From positions 1-27,413 of the forward strand of contig DJXH01000001.1 of the NCBI GenBank assembly GCA_002449665.1: DNA of 27,413 bases. Direction: 5' to 3'. Every line of letters starts with the position of its first letter. Positions within the stretch are counted from its first letter, which is position 1. Of this stretch, positions 7,476 to 13,958 are shown in pieces. The notes under the pieces are model-generated. The model saw only the letters and a program-made list of their open reading frames with translations. It was not told the origin of the DNA and did not search any database. The stretch is from Bacteroidales bacterium UBA7009. Its GTDB lineage: Bacteria > Bacteroidota > Bacteroidia > Bacteroidales > Paludibacteraceae. Position numbers and translations under genes: made by a program.

Positions 7476-9737
7476 ATGTTTACTATTGTATCAAAGGGAC
7501 ATTTTTCGGCTAATGTCGTTCATCTTGAGGTTGAGGCTCCGCTTATTGCCCGCAGTTTCAAGCCCGGTCATTTTGTTATAGTCCGTGCCTCCGATTTCTC
7601 GGAGCGTATCCCGCTTACTATCTCTGCTGCCGATCGCGAAAGAGGTACAATCTTCCTTGTCGTTCAGCGTGTCGGCGTATCTTCCGCGCGTCTTTGTGAT
7701 ATGGCGGAGGGCGAGAGCCTGCACGATGTAGTAGGTCCGCTCGGCAAGGCATCTGATATTCAGCGTTTCGGTACAGTTATCTGCGCCTGTGGCGGCGTCG
7801 GGGCTGCCCCTATGTTGCCAATAGCGCAGGCGCTTAAGCAGGCGGGCAACCGTGTGCTGACAGTGCTTGCCGCTCGCAGCAAAGAACTGATAATCTTGCA
7901 AGACCAACTACGTGTATGCTCTGACGAGTTGCTTATCTATACCGATGACGGTACGCTCGGTACCAAAGGCTTGGTAACCGAAGGCGTGGAAATGCTTGCA
8001 CAAAGAGAACATATAGACAGGTGTGTTACTATCGGTCCTGCCGTTATGATGAAGTTCACGGCTCTCACTACAGCCCGCTACTCTATCCCCACCATCGCCA
8101 GCCTTAATACCATTATGGTGGACGGTACGGGTATGTGCGGTGCCTGCCGTGTGTCTGTCGGCGGCAAGACTCGTTTTGTATGCGTGGACGGCCCCGAGTT
8201 TGATGCTGCGCTTATAGACTGGGACGAGATGCTTAACCGCCTCAGATCCTACAAAACAGAGGAGCATACGGCATACGAACAATATATACGACAGCATACA
8301 GCAGAGCCTCTTACCGCCAAGCAGCGTATGGCTATACCTCGTGTGAGTATGCCAGAACTGCCGCCTGCCGAGCGCGTGAAAAGCATAAAAGCCGAAGTGA
8401 ACATCGGTCTTACGCGCGAACAGGCTGTTACGGAGGCTCAGCGTTGTCTTAATTGCAAAAAACCGACCTGCGTAGAGGGCTGCCCCGTAGGTATAGATAT
8501 ACCCGCTTTCGTTTCTCTCGTAGAGCAGGGAAACATAGACAAAGCCGCTGAAGTTATATCATCCGCTTCCACTCTGCCCGCCGTATGCGGTCGCGTATGC
8601 CCGCAGGAGAGGCAGTGCGAGAGCCGCTGTATTCATCTCAAAGCAGGCGGTGAGGCTGTGGCAATAGGCTATCTTGAGCGTTTTGTTGCAGACCACGCGC
8701 AGAAGACAGGTGCACCAGAAATCAATAAGAACGGAACGAAAATAGCCGTAGTGGGCAGCGGTCCTGCCGGTCTCACTTTTGCCGGCGATATGGCTAAACT
8801 CGGCTATGAAGTTACCGTCTTTGAGGCTCTGCACGAACTTGGCGGCGTACTGCGCTACGGCATACCCGAGTTCCGTTTGCCTAACGCCGTGGTGGAAAGA
8901 GAGATAGACGGCCTGCGCCGTCTTGGTGTGGAGTTCCTGACTAATGTCGTAATAGGCAAGACCCTCACCATAGAGCAACTTCGCGAACAAGGATATAAAG
9001 CCGTCTTTGTAGCCACCGGTGCCGGGCTACCCAAGTTTATGAACATAGAGGGTGAAAACCTCATCGGCGTGATGAGCAGCAATGAGTACCTGACCCGCGT
9101 TAATCTTATGCAGGCTGCTGATAGTGAGAGCGATACACCTTTGCTTCACGGTAAGCGTGTGGCTGTGATAGGAGGAGGCAATACGGCTATGGATGCCGTC
9201 CGTACTGCCCTTCGTCTCGGTGCCGAAACAGCCACTATCGTCTATCGCCGCTCCGAGCAGGAGATGCCCGCCCGCCGTGAAGAAGTACTGCACGCCAAGC
9301 AGGAGGGCGTGGAGTTCTTGACGCTCCATAACCCTATCCGCTATCTCGCTGATGACAGTGGTCGCGTATGCGCAATGGTGCTACAGCCTATGCGGCTCGG
9401 TGAGGCTGATGCATCCGGCAGGCGTGCGCCCGAACCGATAGAAGGTCAGACTGTTACGCGCGATGTGGATCTCGTCATTGTCAGCGTGGGCGTTAATCCC
9501 AATCCGCTTCTGCCCTCTACCGTGAGCGGACTCAACGTTTCTGCCAAAGGTACGATAGAGGTGAACGAGTCGCTGCAGTCGTCCCTGCCTTTCCTCTTCG
9601 CCGGAGGAGATATAGTGCGAGGCGGTGCTACCGTCATTCTCGCTATGTCAGACGGCAGAAAAGCAGCGAAAGAAATGCATAAATATCTTGTAGAAAATAA
9701 AATAACAAATATAGCAGGTACAGCCTGCATAGAGTAG
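7476..9737 (+). CDS. Fused NfnA-NfnB type NAD(P)H/ferredoxin oxidoreductase
   Basis: One 753-residue chain joins two enzymes that are separate subunits in many organisms. It is usually annotated as a bifunctional 'dihydroorotate dehydrogenase B NAD-binding subunit / NADPH-dependent glutamate synthase'. The N-terminal third is a ferredoxin-reductase-like FAD/NAD domain. It ends in a 2Fe-2S site of the NfnA kind: an Asp followed by three Cys (D216, C221, C224, C236, in MVDGTGMCGAC...FVCVDG). The rest is GltD/NfnB-like: two 4Fe-4S Cys sets (324, 327, 332, 336 and 371, 375, 381, 385), an FAD fold at VVGSGPAGL and an NADPH fold at VIGGGNTAMDA. The NfnA-like ligand set favours ferredoxin-linked transhydrogenation over glutamate synthesis, and no large GltB subunit is nearby. 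Start chosen after the promoter: MFTIVSKGHF at 7476 (7467 is possible). Confidence 0.88.
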   Translation: MFTIVSKGHFSANVVHLEVEAPLIARSFKPGHFVIVRASDFSERIPLTISAADRERGTIFLVVQRVGVSSARLCDMAEGESLHDVVGPLGKASDIQRFGTVICACGGVGAAPMLPIAQALKQAGNRVLTVLAARSKELIILQDQLRVCSDELLIYTDDGTLGTKGLVTEGVEMLAQREHIDRCVTIGPAVMMKFTALTTARYSIPTIASLNTIMVDGTGMCGACRVSVGGKTRFVCVDGPEFDAALIDWDEMLNRLRSYKTEEHTAYEQYIRQHTAEPLTAKQRMAIPRVSMPELPPAERVKSIKAEVNIGLTREQAVTEAQRCLNCKKPTCVEGCPVGIDIPAFVSLVEQGNIDKAAEVISSASTLPAVCGRVCPQERQCESRCIHLKAGGEAVAIGYLERFVADHAQKTGAPEINKNGTKIAVVGSGPAGLTFAGDMAKLGYEVTVFEALHELGGVLRYGIPEFRLPNAVVEREIDGLRRLGVEFLTNVVIGKTLTIEQLREQGYKAVFVATGAGLPKFMNIEGENLIGVMSSNEYLTRVNLMQAADSESDTPLLHGKRVAVIGGGNTAMDAVRTALRLGAETATIVYRRSEQEMPARREEVLHAKQEGVEFLTLHNPIRYLADDSGRVCAMVLQPMRLGEADASGRRAPEPIEGQTVTRDVDLVIVSVGVNPNPLLPSTVSGLNVSAKGTIEVNESLQSSLPFLFAGGDIVRGGATVILAMSDGRKAAKEMHKYLVENKITNIAGTACIE

Positions 9738-9749
9738 GAGATAACAGAG

Positions 9750-10094
9750 ATGACAAAAGAGTTTATCGTAACCAACAAAGAGTTGATTTTAGCAATCATA
9801 TATCTGCTCTTTATAAATTTCGTTACATTCATAATGTTTTATGTTGACAAGCAGGAGTATCGCCGCCACCGCCACCCGCACGGTATCAGTACGCACATCT
9901 TTATGACCCTTGCCATACTTGGCGGTAGTTTTGGCGAACTGCTCGGTATGCTCTTTTTCCGCCACAAGCGTCATCATAAAGAGTACCTTATCTTCCTGCC
10001 GATAATTTTCGTTATTCAGGTTATCATTTTGGCGGTTATACTCAATATGTATTTCTCCACTGCCGTAGATATTACCGACCTTCCCCCTGCCTAA
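9750..10094 (+). CDS. DUF1294-family small membrane protein
   Basis: A 114-residue inner-membrane protein. It shows a hydrophobic helix near residues 10-30 ending in the DK of FYVDKQEY, a short middle segment with LGGSFGELLGMLFFRHKRHHKEY, and a C-terminal helix (IFLPIIFVIQVIILAVIL). The DK...GG...RHK pattern is that of DUF1294 (YsdA-like) proteins, whose function is not known. It starts 12 bases after the NfnAB stop, behind a purine-rich AGGAGATAACAGAG stretch, and ends 14 bases before the antiporter. It is therefore probably cotranscribed with both neighbours. Confidence 0.8.
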   Translation: MTKEFIVTNKELILAIIYLLFINFVTFIMFYVDKQEYRRHRHPHGISTHIFMTLAILGGSFGELLGMLFFRHKRHHKEYLIFLPIIFVIQVIILAVILNMYFSTAVDITDLPPA

Positions 10095-10108
10095 AGCGGG
10101 GTTTGCCT

Positions 10109-11959
10109 ATGCTGCTCCATATATCCATCGTACTTGCATTGGTGCTTCTCGTGCCGATGATTTGCCATAAAATCCACATTCCTACTATTGTGGGTTTTAT
10201 CCTGATGGGTATGCTTTTCGGTCCGCACCTGCTCGGTGTTTTGCAGCACTCTGACACTATAGACCTGCTCGGGAAAATGGGAATGATGTATATTATGTTT
10301 CAGTCGGGGAGTGAGATAGACCTCAACCAAGTGAAGACACAAAAATACAAAGTCCTTGTCTTTGGTTTGCTCACTTTCCTTTTTCCAGCTCTAATAGGCT
10401 ATGCTGTCGGTTTTTATGCTCTCTCTATGCCCTTGCTTGCGTCATTGCTGCTTGGTGCTATGTTCGGCAGTCATACGCTGATGACCTATCCTATAGTCTC
10501 GCGCTACGGCTTGCAAAAACAGCGTGCCGTGAGCATCGTGGTAGGCGGTACGGTACTTGCCGTTACCCTCTCGCTTATGGTGCTTGCCGTTGTCAAGCAG
10601 CAGGTTATGTCTGAGCCGCTGTGGCATACTCTGTTGGTCTTGCCGCTTGTCTTCGTTGTTATCCTGCTTCTTCTGCCGCGTGTGGCACAGGTGTTCCTGA
10701 AGCGGTTTACCGACCCTATTACTGATTTCGTCTTCGTTATGCTTGTGCTCGTTGTGTCGGCTCTGCTTACCGACTATGCCGGACTTGATGCCGTACTCGG
10801 TGCTTTCCTTTCAGGACTTGCGATGAACAGGCTGCTGCCCAACCGCTCCGGACTTGTCAAGCGTATCACCTTTGTGGGGAACACTATCTTCGTGCCGCTT
10901 TTCCTTATATCTATAGGTATGCTTATAGATGTCCGTCTTTTCTACGAGAGTTGGTCTATCCTAATCTTGGCTCTTACGCTTATAGCGGTCAAACTATGCG
11001 GCAAATGGCTCGCTGCGGCTGTAGTGGCTTGGCTGTGGCGTTTTCATAGTAATGAGCGGCAGTTGATGTACGGACTTACCCACGCCGCCTCGGCAGGTAC
11101 GCTCGCTATCGTGTCTATCGGGTATAGTATGTCTTTGTTCGGTTCCGCACTGCTCAACGCCGCCGTGCTGATGATTCTCGTACTTTGCACTATCTCCTCT
11201 TTCGTTACCGAGTATGCTGCCAAACAACTTGCTTTGCAGGAAGATGCACGCATGGATGCCGATAAGGACGAAGAACGATGGCGGCTGTGCTCTATGTCCC
11301 GATATGATTATAGTCTCCACTCTCTCGCTGTTTCCGCCCAACTCAACCATACCCAACTCTCCGTGGGCGATACGTGGCAGTCTATACGGCAGATGGTAGA
11401 GCAGGAGAGTTGCTCTGTTGTGGTCTATGAGGAGCGACAGCCGCTTAACACTATCTCCCGACTCTTGGTCGCTGTACCTAAGTATGCTGAAAAAGAACGC
11501 GACTTCATCACCTGCTTCGGTCTTGTCCGACGTCTTGCCGGCGAGATAGGTGCAAAAGTTGTTTTCTATGCTAATGCCGACACTCAAAATGCACTTCAGC
11601 GTATGTGCCGCCGCGAGGGCAAAGAACTGCCTGCAGCTTTCCGTGAGATGGACGAATGGAATAATATAAATATTGTTGCGGATGATATGCGAGACAACGA
11701 TATGCTCGTTCTGCTCTCCTCACGCTGCTCTACTGCAAGTTATAATCCGCTCTTTGAGCAGATACCCGAACTGCTCTCCGGCTCTTTCAATGCTTATAGT
11801 TACCTTGTCCTCTATCCCGAGCAGCAGACCGGCGGCGTTGATGCCGATGATTTTCTGAATGATATCCCGCAGGCTTCCGGCACTTGGTCTGTTGTCAGCC
11901 GTATCAAACGCAGGCTCTTGAGCTTTTTCGGTAACTTCTTCCACCAGAAAAAGCATTAA
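10109..11959 (+). CDS. CPA2-family cation:proton antiporter
   Basis: An inner-membrane monovalent cation/H+ antiporter of the KefB/Na+-H+ exchanger type (Na_H_Exchanger domain). The first 380 or so residues are a run of about a dozen hydrophobic helices, starting LHISIVLALVLLVPMICHKI and PTIVGFILMGMLFGPHLLG. The segment VLGAFLSGLAMNRLLPN is typical of the core. The roughly 230-residue soluble C-terminal part (from about RWRLCSMSRYD) has a universal-stress-like alternating fold (LLVAVPKY, AKVVFYANAD, DMLVLLSSR) instead of the TrkA-N domain of Kef proteins. I chose the ATG at 10109; an in-frame TTG lies two codons earlier. It is last in the run with the NfnAB fusion and DUF1294 protein, and ends before the terminator at 12029. 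Substrate ion is not determinable. Confidence 0.87.
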   Translation: MLLHISIVLALVLLVPMICHKIHIPTIVGFILMGMLFGPHLLGVLQHSDTIDLLGKMGMMYIMFQSGSEIDLNQVKTQKYKVLVFGLLTFLFPALIGYAVGFYALSMPLLASLLLGAMFGSHTLMTYPIVSRYGLQKQRAVSIVVGGTVLAVTLSLMVLAVVKQQVMSEPLWHTLLVLPLVFVVILLLLPRVAQVFLKRFTDPITDFVFVMLVLVVSALLTDYAGLDAVLGAFLSGLAMNRLLPNRSGLVKRITFVGNTIFVPLFLISIGMLIDVRLFYESWSILILALTLIAVKLCGKWLAAAVVAWLWRFHSNERQLMYGLTHAASAGTLAIVSIGYSMSLFGSALLNAAVLMILVLCTISSFVTEYAAKQLALQEDARMDADKDEERWRLCSMSRYDYSLHSLAVSAQLNHTQLSVGDTWQSIRQMVEQESCSVVVYEERQPLNTISRLLVAVPKYAEKERDFITCFGLVRRLAGEIGAKVVFYANADTQNALQRMCRREGKELPAAFREMDEWNNINIVADDMRDNDMLVLLSSRCSTASYNPLFEQIPELLSGSFNAYSYLVLYPEQQTGGVDADDFLNDIPQASGTWSVVSRIKRRLLSFFGNFFHQKKH

Positions 11960-12028
11960 GTTTTTGCACTTGACTGCAAAAACCGTTAAATTTTCCAACT
12001 TTTTTGCAGTCTATTGCAAATTTGTCAT

Positions 12029-12071
12029 AAAAAACTGCTGCCACTCTAAAAGAGAGTGGCAGCAGTTTTTT
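12029..12071. terminator. Strong bidirectional intrinsic terminator
   Basis: A perfect 19-bp stem (12029-12047 with 12053-12071) with a 5-base AAAAG loop. Its core CTGCTGCCACTCT is flanked by A6 on the left and T6 on the right, so it has a U-tract for transcripts from either side. It closes the antiporter operon. Confidence 0.85.
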
Positions 12072-12186
12072 ATGCTTGTAGCGCAAAAGGGGTCGTTTGA
12101 TTGACACCTGATTTGAAGCAGATTTATGACCTATATTTGATGGCTTATGTCAGAGTTACCGACAACTATAACTGCGTTGAAAAAAC

Positions 12187-12219
12187 GCCATTTTGAGTGA
12201 AATTTACTCAAAATGGCGA
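12187..12219. repeat. Hairpin inside the TIR element
   Basis: A perfect 13-bp stem, CGCCATTTTGAGT with ACTCAAAATGGCG, and a 7-base GAAATTT loop. A runs precede it, and ATGATTTT follows. It could act as a weak terminator or as a structural part of the element. Confidence 0.6.
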
Positions 12220-12268
12220 TGATTTTAGTAAATTGGTGTAAAAATTTATAAAAAATATATCAATTTTC

Positions 12269-12299
12269 TTGCACCTTTCGCGGCTTTGTTGTATCTTTG
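12269..12299 (+). promoter_or_regulatory. Outward-facing promoter inside the TIR element
   Basis: TTG at 12269-12271 and TATCTTTG at 12292-12299 with exactly 20 bases between. It reads through the right terminal repeat toward the ATPase remnant. The first ATG downstream (12326) opens a 31-residue frame ending at 12421, whose second half is strongly hydrophobic (CAIIFFGVLLYMYLLLC); there is no independent evidence that this ORF is translated. Confidence 0.6.
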
Positions 12300-12486
12300 C
12301 CGCTGAAAAATCGAAACCGACCAAGATGTTAGCCGAGTGGTGTCAATCAAACGACCCCTTTTGTGCTATCATTTTTTTTGGTGTTTTGTTGTATATGTAT
12401 CTTTTATTGTGCGACCTTTGACATACTGGTATTACTGCAAATTGCATACCTTTTTGTGCAATTTTATAAATAAATTGCATATTTTG

Positions 12487-12517
12487 TTGTGCAAATTTGA
12501 AAATTTCTGTACCTTTG
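12487..12517 (+). promoter_or_regulatory. Promoter upstream of the ATPase remnant
   Basis: TTG at 12487-12489 and TACCTTTG at 12510-12517, spaced by 20 bases. The Met codon of the remnant follows at 12547. The promoter looks intact although the gene behind it is broken. Confidence 0.65.
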
Positions 12518-12546
12518 CTGCAAATATTGATAAAAGTTATGCGATT

Positions 12547-12843
12547 ATGAAATCTTTATTTATGACTTCGGAGCGTATGCTATCCTCGACAGACTCGGAT
12601 ACGGAGCCGGATACGGGTAATCTGCGTGAGACTATATTTCTTTCTTGGTTAAAGGTCGGTAACAATGTAACTTCTTCTCCTGTCTCTGATTTTGAAATAG
12701 ACAATATGACATTTGAGGTAGGTGGCAAACACAAAGGGGAAAAGCAGATAGAAGGATTATCTGATGCGTATATAGTAAAAGATGATGTCGAGTATAAGTA
12801 TCGTAACGAAATCCCTTTGTGGCACTTTGGTTTCTTATATTAG
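12547..12843 (+). pseudogene. Remnant of an AAA-type ATP-binding protein with a large internal deletion
   Basis: A 98-codon frame. The C-terminal 75 or so residues (TGNLRETIFLSWLKV, then FEVGGKHKGEKQIEGL, then AYIVKDDVEY, ending IPLWHFGFLY) match the C-terminal end of the Bacteroidales ATP-binding proteins that carry an AAA domain and a DUF4143-type tail, normally about 400 residues. The first 20 or so residues (MKSLFMTSERMLSSTDSD) look like the N-terminal start of the same family. If so, the Walker A and B region between has been lost in frame. The frame is open upstream to 12337, but that part crosses the promoter and the TIR. A terminator follows at 12907. It is probably non-functional as an ATPase. 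Confidence 0.7.
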
Positions 12844-12906
12844 TGTCTTATTGATGTATTAGATGATTCACTCTTAATCAGTAGGGACGATGTTCCCCCA
12901 ACAGAT

Positions 12907-12948
12907 AGCGGTAGTATCAGTAAAAGCGATATTACCGCTTGTTTTTGT
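12907..12948 (+). terminator. Intrinsic terminator after the ATPase remnant
   Basis: A 12-bp stem, AGCGGTAGTATC (12907-12918) with GATATTACCGCT (12928-12939), containing one G-U pair. It has a 9-base loop and the tail TGTTTTTGTG. It is placed 64 bases after the remnant's stop codon. Confidence 0.6.
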
Positions 12949-13029
12949 GTCCATTCAGATATCATTTGAACAGGGAATGAACGGGAAATGAAGCGGAACA
13001 GCGGTCTTTGACGTACTGAAAACAAACAA

Positions 13030-13698
13030 TCATAGCAGCGGCGTGAAGTACACCGGAACACAAGTGGTCTGACCGTCTTGGCAGTAGTCCTTGGTATAGA
13101 GCAGGATACGCTCGCCGATACGCTGTGAGAATTTCTCGCAGAACACATCAAGCGACTTATGAGTCTTATAGCCGGACGACTTGACCTCTATCGGCACGAG
13201 TTTATTCCCGCGCGAAAGCAGAAAATCAATCTCATATTGATTGCGCGTCTCATTGGGGAACGTATAATAGAATAATTCGTTACCACCTGCGCGGAGCATC
13301 TGTGCCACTATATTTTCATATATGTAACCGAGGTTGGCTTCCAACTTATCGTTTAGCAGTTTCTGATAAATGATATTTTCTGTAAAATCCTTGTTCCAGA
13401 ATGCAAGTGTAACAAATAAACCCGTATCATCCAAATATAGTTTGTAGTGTGATCTGTTTGCTGTAAGATGCATGCCTACGTTTGGGTCATCCGCATGGTA
13501 AGCCACATTGGCAATCATACTTTCACGCAAGGTCTCCAATAGTTCATATCGCTTTTCTGTTGTAGTCGGTTGAATAACAGTTGTTGTTTGGTAGCGTGAC
13601 GCGTTTTTGTGCAACTCTTCGGGTATAGCCCGGAACATTGCCCGCAAACGATCGGTAGAATCAATCTTATGCAGGTCATCTGCATAAAGTTGCGTATT
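13030..13698 (-). pseudogene. 3' remnant of a DUF4143-type AAA ATPase
   Basis: The frame encodes the C-terminal half of a Bacteroidales ATP-binding protein of the AAA_14/DUF4143 kind. Visible are LHKIDSTDRLRAMFRAIPEEL, KLYLDDTGLFVTLAF, ANLGYIYENIVAQML and the PD-(D/E)XK-like end NQYEIDFLLSRG with PIEVKSSG. A TAA at 13699-13701 closes the frame upstream, and no P-loop or Walker B segment is present, so about half of the usual 400-residue protein is missing. The first in-frame start candidates are TTG at 13647 and ATG at 13638. Coding continues 5' of them, as expected for a truncated gene. The family's native role is unclear. It faces the other ATPase remnant, but their endings differ, so they come from two different family members. 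Confidence 0.75.
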
Positions 13699-13730
13699 TT
13701 AGTGAATTGTACAAATATTTATCAATGAGC

Positions 13731-13803
13731 GTAAAATTTTATTTCAAAAAATGCACTCCAAGCGTAAAATTTAACGAACATTGTATTGTGCTATACGTAA
13801 AAT
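13731..13803. repeat. Three direct repeats at 33-bp spacing
   Basis: GTAAAAT occurs at 13731, 13764 and 13797, each time inside the wider pattern (A/T)(G/A)CGTAAAATT. The spacing is exactly 33 bases both times, close to three helical turns. It lies in the 260-base intergenic region between the DUF4143 remnant and the surface-protein gene, as binding sites for a regulator might. Confidence 0.5.
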
Positions 13804-13958
13804 TATCAAATGCACCGTACATAAATCGCTTTTTTACATCCTGTAAACTGCCACAAATACCAAAATGTTGTTTGTTTTCAGTATAAAATCGTATAGATGA
13901 CTAATAGTCAGATAGAATAAGTAATCATATTGTTTAACCCGATAAAAACTAAATTATT

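Larger units (their letters stand above)
12079..12368. mobile_element. 290-bp element with 30-bp terminal inverted repeats (MITE-like or IS remnant)
   Basis: The left arm 12079-12108 and the right arm 12339-12368 are inverted copies matching at 29 of 30 positions. The inner 25 bases (12084-12108 with 12339-12363) are perfect and contain GGGGTCGTTTGATTGACACC. Between them are a 13-bp hairpin (12187-12199 with 12207-12219), A+T-rich sequence, and a complete promoter (12269-12299) pointing out through the right arm. No transposase is encoded. I see no clear target-site duplication. It could be a miniature inverted-repeat element, or an insertion sequence with its centre deleted. The family is not recognised. 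Confidence 0.65.
11960..12546. other. Gene-poor stretch after the antiporter
   Basis: This 587-base stretch holds no full gene. In order it contains an 11-bp inverted repeat (11972-11982 with 12001-12011, TTTTTGCAGTC on the right), the terminator at 12029-12071, the TIR element at 12079-12368, and the promoter at 12487-12517. Composition is clearly more A+T-rich than the flanking core genes. Confidence 0.7.
13014..13883. repeat. 16-bp inverted repeat flanking the DUF4143 remnant
   Basis: TACTGAAAACAAACAA at 13014-13029 and its exact reverse complement at 13868-13883 bracket the remnant. The left arm touches the remnant's stop codon. The pair may be the ends of a former mobile unit or a recombination scar. 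Neither arm extends further by more than a base or two. Confidence 0.5.

Noticed and set aside
9446..9832. 128-residue minus-strand frame
   Set aside because: Antisense to the end of the NfnAB fusion and start of the DUF1294 gene, with no independent signals.
12337..12546. 5' extension of the ATPase remnant beginning in the right terminal repeat
   Set aside because: It crosses the element end and the promoter at 12487-12517. The peptide is Phe/Tyr/Cys-rich with no similarity. The shared SIKRPLL start with a minus-strand frame at 12107 comes only from the inverted repeat.
13728..13806. 33-bp-spaced repeats as a CRISPR array
   Set aside because: The shared unit is only about 9-12 bases with three copies, no long identical repeat and no cas genes.
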